This document shows positions 7,507 through 16,672 of a stretch of 56,901 nucleotides of DNA, one piece after another. The DNA is taken from positions 1-56,901 of the forward strand of contig NZ_JABKCA010000028.1 in NCBI RefSeq assembly GCF_013166655.1, written 5' to 3'. The stretch's first letter is position 1. Each line of letters begins with the position of its first letter. The translations under genes were made by a program, and so were the position numbers. Origin of the DNA: Lentimicrobium sp. L6 (GTDB taxonomy: Bacteria > Bacteroidota > Bacteroidia > Bacteroidales > UBA12170). Below the pieces are notes generated by a model. The model saw nothing but the letters and a program-made list of their open reading frames with translations, was not told the origin of the DNA and searched no databases.

Positions 7507-9969
7507 CTATTCTTCTTCCATTTCTCCGCCATCTGCATCTGAGCGAGATTTTCTATCGGCACGATAATTATTAAATTTATAGCTGATAGAAAGCGTTACA
7601 ACTGGTGCATCTCTCGTAAATTCACTATAATTATAAAAATCGGGGCCACTGGTGGTCATTTCTCGTTTTGCTGTGGCAAAAATATCTCTTACTTGTAGCA
7701 CAGCTGATAGTTTTCTGTCTAAGAAATCTTGGCGTACCGCAGCATTTACCATATAAAAACCTTCTCTTTTACCTTGTGCAGTTACAGTAGGGCCATTATA
7801 CATACTGTTAATTTGAACCTTAGTGCTTTTTCTAATATTGAAGGTATTATTAAATCGCGAACTCCAGTTGTTACTACTATTGGAGAAATCTTCATCATAA
7901 AGAACACCCTCAACACGGTATTTATAAAAATCACCCATTAAGTCCATTTCCCACCATTTAAAAACCTGAAAGCTAAACATCATTTCCAATCCAAGACTAT
8001 AATCTTTACCCACATTCTCAATACTGCTGAGCATTACATTATCTTGATATACGCTTTGAACTCGTTCTACTTTATTATGTGTAACTCTATAATATCCTTC
8101 CAGAGATATCATGTTAGTTTTACCTATTTTCTTTAAATAGCCCATTTCAAAACTGTCAATATACTCAGGTTGCAAATCAGGATTCCCTTGTCGTACATTA
8201 AAAGCGTCAACCCAAGTGATAAATGGTTCTAAATACCATCCTCTAGATCTTTCTATTCTTCTGGTATAGCTGGCCATCATTTGATGTTCTTTTGGAAACT
8301 GATAAGATAGGTGTAGGGTTGGAAAAAAGTCCCAGCGATCGATTCCAAATTGCTCGTCTGTAGCTTTTGAAATAATATCTCTAAAAGTATATTCTCCTCT
8401 AATTCCTGCTTGGTAACCAAAATTTCCCATTTCGTTGCCATAGGTAGTATAGATGGCATGTATATTTCTTTTATAGGTAGTTTGGTTTGTATATTCTGGT
8501 TTCAATTCGTATATACCAGTTTCTGTATTCAATTCTTTAAGTTCAGTATTGTCTTCGCTATTAGAAAAACGGGTTTGGAAACCAGCTTCTATTTTACCTT
8601 TTTCACCTACAGGAAGTGTATAATCTAATTTTCCTCTTAATCGGCTCGATGGTCCTGTTTCAGTGTTGATTTTTCCATCTACTACCAAATCATTTTCATT
8701 AGTAAGCTCATTAGTGGAATTATCTTTGAAATCTCTATTGTCTGCGCTAAATTCTGCTTTTATTTCATGATCTTTTTTCTCAAACTTATGTTGGTAATTT
8801 GCTGTTGCCGAATAAAACTGGCCTCCTCTTTCCGACATGTCTTTATTTTCATAGATATTATGAAGTTCTTCAGGTATTCTCCATTCATCGTAGGAAGATG
8901 TGGTGTTTCCATTCATCTGTCGGTCGCCAAAGCGGAAATTCACCCCAATTATATCATTGGAACCAATACTATAATCCGCTCCTGCTTTCAGACCCCACAT
9001 GGTTCTTTCGCGATTATTGTCACCATTCATGATCGTTCTATAAATAGTATCATTCTTATAGGTGTCTCTCAAGCTATAACTCGTTCCGGGGTGGCTTCTC
9101 ACATTATAATCCGCACCAAAAAATACATTTAAATTCCGCTTCTTATAATTCAATAAAAAGTCGCCACCGTATTTATTATCCAAACCCAAGTTTACATTCG
9201 CAATACCACTAAATCCTTGCAGTTTGTTTTTCTTAGTGATAATATTGATAATACCAGCAGTGCCATCTGGATCGTATTTTGCCGATGGATTAGTGATGAT
9301 TTCAATATTATCAATAGTTGAAGCAGGAATTTGTTGGAGGGCATCATTGGCATCCAAAACAGAGGGGCGTCCATCTATTAGAACTGTAAAACCTGTGCTT
9401 CCTCTCAGTGAAACATTACCTTCAATATCTACCTTAATGGAAGGAACATTCTCTAAAACATCCACTGCCGAACCAGAAATGGAAGTGATTTGTTTACTCA
9501 CATTAATCACCTTTTTATCTATCTTATAATCGATACGGGGAGCACTACCATCAATAACAACCTCCTCTAGATTGTTCATACTTGGAGTAATTTTAATCTT
9601 ATGTAAATTGACAATGGGTTCTTCCATTTTAATCATCACTTCTTCTATGGTTTTTTCTTCGTAACCCAAAAATGAAATCTTCAGGTCATATTTGCCCGGT
9701 TTTAGCTTTTCAAGATAGAATTTACCATTTCTTTGGCTAATGGTACCTCCCGTTAATTCTTTAGTTCGTTTATGATAAAGAGCAATGGTAGCATACTCTA
9801 TTTGCTCGTTGGTGTTGGCATCTAAAATTTGCCCACTGATTTGGCCAATGGCAGGAAGATCTTTATTTCCACCTGGTCCTTTTCCTCCTCTTTGTCCTTG
9901 CTGTGCTAATAAGCTGATATTTAGCAATAAAATAAAGCTAAGTACTGATGATCGTAAAATTGATTTCAT
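7507..9969 (-). CDS. TonB-dependent outer-membrane receptor with N-terminal carboxypeptidase-regulatory domain
   Basis: The protein has 820 aa with a signal peptide ending LLAQ (residue 22) and a Gly-rich linker QRGGKGPGGNKD. A CarboxypepD_reg-like domain covers about 42-125 (GQISGQILDANTNEQIEYATIALY ... KPGKYDLKISFLGYEE). The plug spans about 130-250 with DVLENVPSIKVDIEGNVSLRG, VLIDGRPSV and SAKYDPDGTAGIINIITKK. The rest is a 22-strand-type barrel of the OMP_b-brl_3 subfamily, ending LSISYKFNNYR plus an acidic tail DADGGEMEEE. The substrate cannot be told from sequence: there is no SusD partner and no degradative gene beside it. Its divergent neighbour is pckA, with 266 bp between. Confidence 0.93.
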   Translation of the reverse strand: MKSILRSSVLSFILLLNISLLAQQGQRGGKGPGGNKDLPAIGQISGQILDANTNEQIEYATIALYHKRTKELTGGTISQRNGKFYLEKLKPGKYDLKISFLGYEEKTIEEVMIKMEEPIVNLHKIKITPSMNNLEEVVIDGSAPRIDYKIDKKVINVSKQITSISGSAVDVLENVPSIKVDIEGNVSLRGSTGFTVLIDGRPSVLDANDALQQIPASTIDNIEIITNPSAKYDPDGTAGIINIITKKNKLQGFSGIANVNLGLDNKYGGDFLLNYKKRNLNVFFGADYNVRSHPGTSYSLRDTYKNDTIYRTIMNGDNNRERTMWGLKAGADYSIGSNDIIGVNFRFGDRQMNGNTTSSYDEWRIPEELHNIYENKDMSERGGQFYSATANYQHKFEKKDHEIKAEFSADNRDFKDNSTNELTNENDLVVDGKINTETGPSSRLRGKLDYTLPVGEKGKIEAGFQTRFSNSEDNTELKELNTETGIYELKPEYTNQTTYKRNIHAIYTTYGNEMGNFGYQAGIRGEYTFRDIISKATDEQFGIDRWDFFPTLHLSYQFPKEHQMMASYTRRIERSRGWYLEPFITWVDAFNVRQGNPDLQPEYIDSFEMGYLKKIGKTNMISLEGYYRVTHNKVERVQSVYQDNVMLSSIENVGKDYSLGLEMMFSFQVFKWWEMDLMGDFYKYRVEGVLYDEDFSNSSNNWSSRFNNTFNIRKSTKVQINSMYNGPTVTAQGKREGFYMVNAAVRQDFLDRKLSAVLQVRDIFATAKREMTTSGPDFYNYSEFTRDAPVVTLSISYKFNNYRADRKSRSDADGGEMEEE

Positions 9970-10180
9970 ATATTAATAATAGTATGTGTTCCTTGATTTA
10001 TTAGATGACTTTGATGTGCAAAACAAAGAAAAGTTTAATTACCTTGATTAAATAAAATACTATTTATTCGTTAATCAGCAAACTACCTAGAAATCAGCAG
10101 GTTTAATTTTAATCATTTTAAATAAAGAGAATAGTAGCAAATAAATCTTCATATTATAAAGGCTAAAACGAAATACTTTT

Positions 10181-10188
10181 TACTTTTG
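10181..10188 (+). promoter_or_regulatory. -7 promoter box of pckA
   Basis: TACTTTTG fits the Bacteroidota consensus TAnnTTTG and lies about 48 nt before the pckA start. No strong -33 element is visible. The direct repeat-like TACTTTT just upstream may be chance. Confidence 0.5.
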
Positions 10189-10235
10189 TTCTCCCATTGC
10201 AAACGTTTGCATAAAATCATTAAACTTAAAATACT

Positions 10236-11870
10236 ATGGCTAAAAACATTGAAAAAGTAAGAAAGGACCTTGCTTCTTATGGAATTAATGAAGTAGAGGA
10301 GATTTATTACAATCTTTCATATGACGAGCTTTATAAGCATGAAACAAACCCTAAGTTAGAAGGTTACGAGAAGGGCTATGTAACTAATTTAGGTGCAGTT
10401 ACTGTTGATACAGGAATTTTTACAGGACGTTCTCCAAAGGACAAATACATTGTTGAAGAGGAGGAGAATGTAAATAATATTTGGTGGAAGAACGAACACC
10501 GACCCGCTTCTGATAATAAACCTATTAGCGAAGAGGTTTGGGAAGAGTTAAAAGCCAATTCTATTGAGCAGTTGACAGGAAAAAAATTGTACATTCAGGA
10601 TGGATATGCTGGTGCCAACGAAAATACTCGCTTAAAGATTCGTTTTATTGTTGAAGTGGCGTGGCAGGCCCACTTCGTGAAAAACATGTTTATCCGTCCA
10701 AGTGAAGAAGAACTCGAGAACTTTGAGCCTGACTTCGTGGTTTTTAACTCTTCTAAAACTAGTAACCCTAAGTGGGAAGAGCAAGGTTTACATAGTGAAG
10801 TATATGCCGCTTTCAACTTAAAGGCTCGCATGGCTTGTATTGGTGGAAGCTGGTATGGTGGCGAAATGAAGAAAGGTATTTTCTCGGTAATGAACTATTA
10901 CCTTCCTCTAAAAGGAATTGCTGCAATGCATTGTAGTGCAAACGTTGGAGAAGATGGAAACACTGCTATTTTCTTTGGTCTTTCAGGAACAGGAAAAACA
11001 ACTTTGTCAGCCGATCCAAACAGAGCATTAATTGGTGATGATGAGCATGGTTGGGACGAAAATGGAGTATTTAATTTTGAAGGAGGATGCTATGCAAAAA
11101 CCATCGACCTTGACGAATCAAAAGAACCAGATATCTATAGAGCCATCAAGAAAGATGCTTTATTAGAGAATGTAGCATTTGATGCAAACAATGTTATCGA
11201 TTTCGCTGATTTCTCTAAAACCAAAAACACTCGTGTTTCTTATCCTATTTATCATATTGACAATATCGTGAAACCCGTTTCAAAAGCTGGACACGCCAAT
11301 AAAGTCATTTTCTTAACTGCTGATGCTTTTGGAGTATTGCCTCCAGTAAGTAAGCTTACAGCAGATCAAACAAAATATCATTTCATTAGTGGATATACTG
11401 CAAAAGTGGCAGGAACAGAGCGTGGTATTAAAGAACCCGTCCCTTCTTTCTCTGCTTGTTTTGGAGCTGCTTTCTTATTATTGGATCCAACAAAATATGC
11501 GCATGAGCTTATCCGTAAAATGGAAGCCCATGGAGCAGAAGCCTATTTGGTGAATACAGGGTGGATTGGTGGAGCTTTCGGTACTGGTAAACGTATCGAT
11601 TTACCAACTACACGTGCCATCATCAATGGTATTTTAGATGGTTCTTTTGAGAATGCAGAATATGAAACATTACCTGTTTTCGGATTAAACATTCCAAAAG
11701 CATTAGACGGTGTTGACAGTAAGATTTTCAACCCACGTAACCTTTGGGAAGATCCTAAAGCTTGGGATGCTTCAGCCGAAGATCTAGCCAAGAAGTTTAT
11801 TGCCAATTTCGCTAAATTTACAGATAGTGACGATGCTAAAGCTTTAGTGGCTGCCGGACCACAAATATAA
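10236..11870 (+). CDS. pckA: phosphoenolpyruvate carboxykinase (ATP), EC 4.1.1.49
   Basis: This enzyme interconverts oxaloacetate + ATP and PEP + CO2 + ADP. In fermentative Bacteroidota it commonly runs in the CO2-fixing direction towards succinate (established for relatives; inferred here). Its 544 aa match the ATP-dependent family. The P-loop is GLSGTGKT (248-255) and the kinase-2 motif is GDDEHGW (267-273). Metal-site residues K213, H232 and D269 fall at the same numbers as in the E. coli enzyme. The substrate-site RSPKDKY motif is at about 65-71. It has its own promoter box and terminator, so it is likely monocistronic. The 3' end AAGPQI is a normal tail. Confidence 0.98.
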   Translation: MAKNIEKVRKDLASYGINEVEEIYYNLSYDELYKHETNPKLEGYEKGYVTNLGAVTVDTGIFTGRSPKDKYIVEEEENVNNIWWKNEHRPASDNKPISEEVWEELKANSIEQLTGKKLYIQDGYAGANENTRLKIRFIVEVAWQAHFVKNMFIRPSEEELENFEPDFVVFNSSKTSNPKWEEQGLHSEVYAAFNLKARMACIGGSWYGGEMKKGIFSVMNYYLPLKGIAAMHCSANVGEDGNTAIFFGLSGTGKTTLSADPNRALIGDDEHGWDENGVFNFEGGCYAKTIDLDESKEPDIYRAIKKDALLENVAFDANNVIDFADFSKTKNTRVSYPIYHIDNIVKPVSKAGHANKVIFLTADAFGVLPPVSKLTADQTKYHFISGYTAKVAGTERGIKEPVPSFSACFGAAFLLLDPTKYAHELIRKMEAHGAEAYLVNTGWIGGAFGTGKRIDLPTTRAIINGILDGSFENAEYETLPVFGLNIPKALDGVDSKIFNPRNLWEDPKAWDASAEDLAKKFIANFAKFTDSDDAKALVAAGPQI

Positions 11871-11888
11871 TTACACACATTTTCATAA

Positions 11889-11921
11889 TAAAAACCTGGC
11901 TTTTGCGGCCGGGTTTTTTTG
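11889..11921 (+). terminator. intrinsic terminator of pckA
   Basis: GC-rich stem AAAACCTGGC / GCGGCCGGGTTTT with a TTTT loop and imperfect pairing, followed by seven Ts, 20 bp after the stop codon. Confidence 0.85.
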
Positions 11922-12023
11922 TGCTCTGTTTTTTGAATCTATATATGTTTTGAGTTTTCTAGATAATTACCTACTTGTTGATTTTTAAGCGTTAATTTTT
12001 ATTTGTTTAATTTTACCAGCTGT

Positions 12024-12035
12024 CATCAATTGATG
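12024..12035. promoter_or_regulatory. perfect 12-bp palindrome upstream of the flavoprotein gene
   Basis: CATCAATTGATG is fully self-complementary and lies 71 bp before the start codon. It could be an operator half-site pair, but a palindrome this short also occurs by chance. Confidence 0.25.
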
Positions 12036-12106
12036 GTGAACAAATCTCAAACTGCAAAATTGCATTTCCAAAATCATAAGCCAGACCTAAAGAAATAGAT
12101 ATTTAC

Positions 12107-13303
12107 ATGAAGAAATTAAGCATCATAGGAGGAGGTCCTGCGGCATTAATGCTTGCAGCAGAAATAGACACCGAGAAGTATCAGGTGACGCTATATGACC
12201 AGAAGAAATCAGTGGGTCGGAAATTTTTAGTGGCTGGTGATGGTGGCTTAAACCTCACTTTCAATTCCCCTTTAGAAGAATTCATATCTAAATATGTTCC
12301 TCGTGAGTTTATGGATCCTATCATTCGGAAGTTTACTAATCAGGATTGGATAAACTGGCTTCATGTTCATGAGATTCCTACATTTGTAGGGTCCAGTAAT
12401 AGGGTATTTCCTGAAAAGGGTCTAAAGCCGGTGAAAGTGCTCAATAAGATTAAAGAATATATATCCGCAAATGGTGTAGGATTTCAATTAGATACCAAAT
12501 GGACGGGTTGGAATGAGGAGGGGCATTTATGCTTTGAAGGATTAGAGGATGTTAAATCTGATATTGTGGTAATTGCTATGGGTGGAGCCAGTAAGAAGGT
12601 GACCGGTTCTGATGGTTTATGGGTTGAAGCATTTAAAGAGCGTGGGGTGCGCGTAGAACCTTTTAGAGCTGCTAATTGTGCTTTTGGCGTAGATTGGAAT
12701 AACAGCTTTATAAATACCTATGAAGGGACTCCTCTAAAGAATATTGCATTGACATTCAATAAGCATGTTTCAAAAGGCGAATTGGTGATTTCTAAGTTTG
12801 GTTTGGAAGGCAATGCCATTTATGCCTTGAGTCAGAAGATTCAAGAGAAACTGCTTAAAGAAGAAACTACGCTCATCCACCTGGACCTCAAGCCAATGCT
12901 GTTAATTCAGCAAATACAGGATAAATTGAAGAGTTCTAAACGAGCTAAAATAAGTCATATTTTAAAAGAGAATTTAAGTCTAGATCGTTGCTCCATTGCG
13001 CTCTTGAAACAATTCTCAGATAAGGAAAGCTTTTTGGATATGGATCTACTTGCAAAAACCATCAAATCCCTCCCCATTACTCTCCATTCTGCTGAAGAAT
13101 TGGATAAAGCTATTTCATCTTTAGGAGGTGTTTCTTTAGATGAAATAAATGGGAATTTTCAGTATAAGAAAATACCAAATACTTATGCTATTGGAGAAAT
13201 GTTAGACTGGTGGGGCCCCACTGGTGGTTATTTATTGCAGGGCTCTTTTAGTATGGGATTTGTGTTAGCGAAGCATTTGAATGCATTGGAGGAAAATGAA
13301 TAG
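12107..13303 (+). CDS. BaiN/HI0933-like FAD-dependent oxidoreductase (PP_4765-type flavoprotein)
   Basis: The 398-aa protein begins with a Rossmann dinucleotide motif, LSIIGGGPAALMLAAEI (residues 4-20). The family signature GRKFLVAGDGGLNLTFN follows at about 42-58. SSNRVFPEKGLKPVKVL lies near 102-118, and a C-terminal FAD-contact segment with AIGEMLDWWGPTGGYLLQGSFSMG near 365-388. This matches the HI0933/BaiN group, specifically the TIGR03862-like branch ('PP_4765 family'), whose physiological substrate is unknown. It is probably cytoplasmic. The last codons overlap the start of a 24-codon frame for a hydrophobic peptide. Confidence 0.9.
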   Translation: MKKLSIIGGGPAALMLAAEIDTEKYQVTLYDQKKSVGRKFLVAGDGGLNLTFNSPLEEFISKYVPREFMDPIIRKFTNQDWINWLHVHEIPTFVGSSNRVFPEKGLKPVKVLNKIKEYISANGVGFQLDTKWTGWNEEGHLCFEGLEDVKSDIVVIAMGGASKKVTGSDGLWVEAFKERGVRVEPFRAANCAFGVDWNNSFINTYEGTPLKNIALTFNKHVSKGELVISKFGLEGNAIYALSQKIQEKLLKEETTLIHLDLKPMLLIQQIQDKLKSSKRAKISHILKENLSLDRCSIALLKQFSDKESFLDMDLLAKTIKSLPITLHSAEELDKAISSLGGVSLDEINGNFQYKKIPNTYAIGEMLDWWGPTGGYLLQGSFSMGFVLAKHLNALEENE

Positions 13304-13370
13304 AAAAATGCTTATCGGTATTGTGTTGATTACAGTTGCTTTTTTAGTCATCATCTTGATGAGTGTATAA
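13296..13370 (+). CDS. 24-aa single-span membrane peptide overlapping the flavoprotein stop
   Basis: ATG at 13296 opens the frame MNRKMLIGIVLITVAFLVII then LMSV, stop TAA at 13368. The start overlaps the flavoprotein stop by 8 bp (ATGAATAG), the usual geometry of translational coupling. The product is a basic four-residue N-terminus followed by an uninterrupted hydrophobic helix of about 19 residues, as in many bacterial small membrane proteins. There is no similarity I can name. It could be a chance frame, but the overlap and composition favour a real peptide. Confidence 0.4.
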   Translation: MNRKMLIGIVLITVAFLVIILMSV

Positions 13371-14003
13371 TGAAATGCTTAAAGTCTTTATATCATTAAA
13401 TGGTGAGAATGACTAAATGGAGCTAAAGCAGCTTACAAATTGTCATCCGAAGAACCATCCCAAACTTTCATGATTAGAGTAGAGCTTTCATTACTTTTGC
13501 AAATAAATAGTAGAGTTGTTCTAATAAAAATAGTTTGAGATGTTCAATTATATATTTAACCAATCTAGTAGATAAGCAAATAGTTAATTAATGGTATTTT
13601 GATTTTTTGCAGAAAACTTAAATATAATAGCCATTCATTTAAAATTCCCTTACAAGGCAAAGGCATACTTTTATTTTGTCCGCAGATTATCACAAATGGG
13701 TACGGATTTCAATGAGCTCGCTCCGCTTTGGTTAGTGGAATCAGGGTTTAGATTTTCTCTTTTTTAAAATAGATGTCAATGATAAATTGTGAAAGTAATG
13801 GTGAGTTTGCCCTGAATTCCTTTATCTTTGAATACTCAGATTCAAAAAACAATACCATAGTAACAAGAAGCCTAGGGAATTCGCACAAAATGGCTTTTAA
13901 AGGCGGTGATTAATTATTTTTTTTCACTGAAGTAGGGTTTTCTAAAAACTCAATCGGTTTATTAAGTGAAAAGAAAATTATTTTTAAACAAAAACTATAA
14001 AAC
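13371..14003. other. 633-bp intergenic region with a degenerate inverted-repeat element
   Basis: No gene-like frame is seen. It holds an isolated TACTTTTG box at 13492-13499, a degenerate repeat element at 13653-13820 and a TATCTTTG box at 13823-13830, which fits TAnnTTTG and may be the promoter of the lipoprotein operon with a leader of about 170 nt. Confidence 0.5.
13653..13820. repeat. degenerate relative of the 3727-3934 inverted-repeat element
   Basis: The left end contains AAGGCAAAGGCATACTTTTA and the right end contains GAGTTTGCCCTGAATTCC. Both recall the ends of the first element (AGGGTAAACGCATACTTTG and CGCGTTTGCCCTGATTTT). The two ends of this copy are also roughly complementary to each other. 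The internal sequence is not conserved, so it is a weak, decayed copy at best. Confidence 0.35.
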
Positions 14004-15158
14004 ATGAAAAAGGTATTTGGATTATTAGTGGCTTTGTCTTTGGTGATGACATTCACATTTACTTCTTGCAATAAAGAGGAGGACGCTACAGCAAAAGATA
14101 GCTCTTTAAGCGAAAGTGAATTATCATTGAAAAGCTTAGAGCCGGATGTTCAAGTGATAGGAACTGGTGATAAAGGCGATTATGAAAGAGTGATTATCGA
14201 AGAAATAATAAGAGGCGAGACTTGTAAAAAACAACCTGTTTCAGGAATTGTAGAATATTACTATCAAGGTGAAATGGTGTTTTCAGTGGATTTCGGCAAC
14301 GGGGAATGCGATGGAGTAGCCACTGTAACTTGGCTTGATGAAGAAGGACTTACACAGTCAAAAGTAGTAGATGTTTGGAAACTCTTCAAAAATCATAACG
14401 ATGGGAATTACCGTCCAAAATGTTTCAGCTTTGTATTTCCTTTAACTTATACCATGCCCGATGGTTCTGAGCTTATCATAGAAAGTAAAGACGATTGGTA
14501 TTTATTAAGAGAATGGTGTACAGCCAACCCTTCTTATGATGAAAAGCCTACTTTAAACTTCCCTGTAGATATTGTTTATGAAGATGAAACTAGCATTACT
14601 ATTAATACTGCTGAAGAGCTTAGAGAAGCTAGAATCGATTGTAAAGAGGCTCACAGTAGAAAATGCTTTGAACTCATACTTCCTGTGAACTACTTAATGC
14701 CAGACAATAGCACAATTACTATAGAAACGGAAGAGGATTGGTCACTTATTAAGGAATGGCATATCAATAATCCTGAATTTGAAGAAAGAGCTAATTTGGT
14801 TTTTCCTGTAGATATAGTTTATGAGGATGGAACTACCTTAACACTCAATACAGAAGAAGAAATGCGTCAAGCTAAAAAAGATTGCAAACAAGGATATGGT
14901 GCCAAATGTTTCACTTTCAACCTCCCAATTAGTTTCACCATGCCCGATGCTTCTATTATTATCATTGAAACCGAAGAAGACTGGGCCCAACTTAAAGCGT
15001 GGTATACTGAAAACCCAGGTGTAGAAGAAAAACCAGTATTGGTTTTTCCGGTAGAAATCACCATGGAAGACGAAACAGTTCTTACTATTAATAATCAGGA
15101 AGAAATGGTGGAAATACGCCGCGCCTGTCATCCACATGGTAATGGTCATGGTAACTAA
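14004..15158 (+). CDS. surface lipoprotein with three exact-period 81-residue repeats
   Basis: The protein has 384 aa. The lipoprotein signal ends FTFTSC with Cys22, followed by NKEED, matching the K-(D/E)2 export signal that sends Bacteroidota lipoproteins to the cell surface. Residues 140-384 are three tandem repeats starting at C140, C221 and C302, each exactly 81 residues apart. Every repeat reads CF-x-x-x-x-P-x-x-(Y/F)-x-MPD, then an acidic ED/DDW helix, P-x-x-x-FPV(D/E)I, and ends with a second cysteine (C213, C294, C375), again 81 apart. One disulfide per repeat is likely in an exported protein. The tail is HPHGNGHGN. It heads a probable four-gene operon with sigma, anti-sigma and TonB receptor, so it may be the receptor's ligand-binding partner or the regulated cargo. 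The family is not known to me. Confidence 0.85.
   Translation: MKKVFGLLVALSLVMTFTFTSCNKEEDATAKDSSLSESELSLKSLEPDVQVIGTGDKGDYERVIIEEIIRGETCKKQPVSGIVEYYYQGEMVFSVDFGNGECDGVATVTWLDEEGLTQSKVVDVWKLFKNHNDGNYRPKCFSFVFPLTYTMPDGSELIIESKDDWYLLREWCTANPSYDEKPTLNFPVDIVYEDETSITINTAEELREARIDCKEAHSRKCFELILPVNYLMPDNSTITIETEEDWSLIKEWHINNPEFEERANLVFPVDIVYEDGTTLTLNTEEEMRQAKKDCKQGYGAKCFTFNLPISFTMPDASIIIIETEEDWAQLKAWYTENPGVEEKPVLVFPVEITMEDETVLTINNQEEMVEIRRACHPHGNGHGN
14421..15155 (+). repeat. three tandem 243-bp coding repeats
   Basis: The DNA encoding repeats at residues 140-220, 221-301 and 302-384. The period is exactly 243 bp, with no indels between copies, while base identity is only moderate. Old duplication followed by divergence under length constraint is therefore more likely than recent slippage. 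Confidence 0.8.
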
Positions 15159-15195
15159 TTTAAGCTAAACCCATAAAGATGTTATCTTGAAAAGA

Positions 15196-15239
15196 ATATT
15201 GAAAACCGGATGGATATAATAGCATCTGGTTTTCAATAT
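15196..15239 (+). promoter_or_regulatory. 17-bp RNA hairpin spanning the annotated start of the sigma gene
   Basis: Left arm 15196-15212 (ATATTGAAAACCGGATG) and right arm 15223-15239 (CATCTGGTTTTCAATAT) pair over 17 positions, with one G-U, around a 10-nt loop. There is no T-run after it, so it is not a standard terminator. The ATG at 15210-15212 is the last base-paired codon of the left arm. It may attenuate the operon after the lipoprotein gene, protect an mRNA 3' end after processing, or block translation of the sigma factor. Confidence 0.75.
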
Positions 15240-15770
15240 CTCCTTCCTTGTTTAACATTACATCAAAAAAATCATTCTCTATTGAATAAAGAAGAATTCA
15301 GAAATATATATAGTATATATGGAAGAAGCATTAGAGCATATCTTTACTACCGATCAGGTGAGGAAGAAATGGCTAATGATTTAACACAGGACACTTTCGT
15401 AAAGCTATGGGAAGGAGATTTTCAATACCAGCCTGATAAAATCAAGGCACTTCTCTATAAAATAGCAGGCGGTTTATTTCTGGATTATATGAGGAAAACG
15501 AAATTAGAAGCTGACTATATTGCCCATTTTAAATTCAAATTAAAAGACTCTTCTTCTCCTGATGAAAATGCTGAAAATTATCGAAAGAAATGCGAATTAG
15601 CGCTTCAATCTCTCACAGAAAAAGAACGTACCGTGTTTTTAATGAACAAAATGGAAGGATTGATTTATAAAGATATAGCGGATTGTTTAGAAATTAGTGT
15701 GAAGGCAGTAGAGAAGAGAATGACTAAGGCATTAAAGAAGCTGCAGGAGCCAAAGACTAACAGCAAATAG
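15210..15770 (+). CDS. ECF sigma factor, FecI-like (sigma-70 family)
   Basis: The 186-aa frame carries sigma region 2 (residues about 28-95, with EEEMANDLTQDTFVKLWEG as the region 2.2 core) and region 4 (about 125-180, LTEKERTVFLMNKMEG...YKDIADCLEISVKAVEKRMTKAL). It directs RNA polymerase to specific promoters when released by its anti-sigma, the next gene 15 bp downstream. The first 24 residues are unlike ECF proteins and are encoded by a strong hairpin. A TTG at 15282 would give MNKEEFRNIYSIYGRS, a normal ECF N-terminus. I give the longer ATG form because it is the only upstream ATG, but I think the TTG start is at least as likely. Confidence 0.9.
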   Translation: MDIIASGFQYLLPCLTLHQKNHSLLNKEEFRNIYSIYGRSIRAYLYYRSGEEEMANDLTQDTFVKLWEGDFQYQPDKIKALLYKIAGGLFLDYMRKTKLEADYIAHFKFKLKDSSSPDENAENYRKKCELALQSLTEKERTVFLMNKMEGLIYKDIADCLEISVKAVEKRMTKALKKLQEPKTNSK

Positions 15771-15785
15771 TTAAAAGAAAACAAA

Positions 15786-16622
15786 ATGATTGAATATGAT
15801 AAAAATATAGACTCTTTTAAAAATCTGGAAAACGATTTTGCTACCAGTGATGATGCCTTGTGGGCAAAAATTGATGAGAAAACCATCCTGAAAAAAGAAA
15901 GTAAAACCATTAAATTGGGATGGAAATCCTATGGCATTGCAGCATCTATAGCTATTTTAGTGGGGATGACCATGTTTTTGAAACTCTATTCCATTGATAT
16001 TATAGCCAGCAAAGGCCAACACATTTCTCATGAACTTCCAGATGGTTCCATGGTGCAATTAAATGCTGCTTCTTCAATCCATTATAAACCCTATTGGTGG
16101 AATATGGAAAGAGAAGTAGAACTCTCTGGAGAAGCCTTTTTTGAAGTCGAAAAAGGAGAAAGCTTTACCGTGATTTCGGAGGAGGGTAAAACCACTGTAT
16201 TGGGTACCAGCTTTAATATATTTGCCCGCGATTCTGAATATCAGGTCTATTGTAAAAGTGGAAAAGTAGAAGTGGCGAGTAATAAATATGATATCCATTA
16301 TAGAATCATAGCTGGCGAACTAGCTCTTATTGATAATTTGGCCAAGTCTGGTATGAAAAAACAAATGAATGCCCGGGATTATACCTCCTGGATTGATCAT
16401 AAATTTAGTTTCACCAATGAGCCTCTAACGAAAGTTTTTCAAGAATTAGAACGACAGTATAATATCCATATAGATTATAGCGAGGACTTATCTGCACTGA
16501 AATATGGAGCCTATTTTGAGCGACCACAGCATCCTGATTTGGCATTAGACTTGATTTGTATTCAATTCCAGCTTAACTTTGAAGAAACAGCAAATGGATA
16601 TTATAAAGTATTCAGAAACTAA
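15786..16622 (+). CDS. FecR-type anti-sigma factor
   Basis: The protein has 278 aa. The cytoplasmic N-terminal part is about 48 residues, shorter than usual. One membrane helix lies at about 49-68 (SYGIAASIAILVGMTMFLKL). The periplasmic FecR domain (about 75-165) has HELPDGSMVQLNAASSIHYK, EVELSGEAFFEVEKGESFTV and VLGTSFNIFA. The C-terminal DUF4974-like domain (about 205-275) has FSFTNEPLTKVFQELERQYNIHIDY. It holds the sigma factor until the STN domain of the cognate TonB receptor contacts its periplasmic part. It lies directly between the sigma gene and that receptor, the standard order for cell-surface signalling in Bacteroidota. Confidence 0.94.
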   Translation: MIEYDKNIDSFKNLENDFATSDDALWAKIDEKTILKKESKTIKLGWKSYGIAASIAILVGMTMFLKLYSIDIIASKGQHISHELPDGSMVQLNAASSIHYKPYWWNMEREVELSGEAFFEVEKGESFTVISEEGKTTVLGTSFNIFARDSEYQVYCKSGKVEVASNKYDIHYRIIAGELALIDNLAKSGMKKQMNARDYTSWIDHKFSFTNEPLTKVFQELERQYNIHIDYSEDLSALKYGAYFERPQHPDLALDLICIQFQLNFEETANGYYKVFRN

Positions 16623-16672
16623 ATGCCCTGTAATGCTATGCAGGTTTTAAATTTAAAATATAATAGAGCAAT

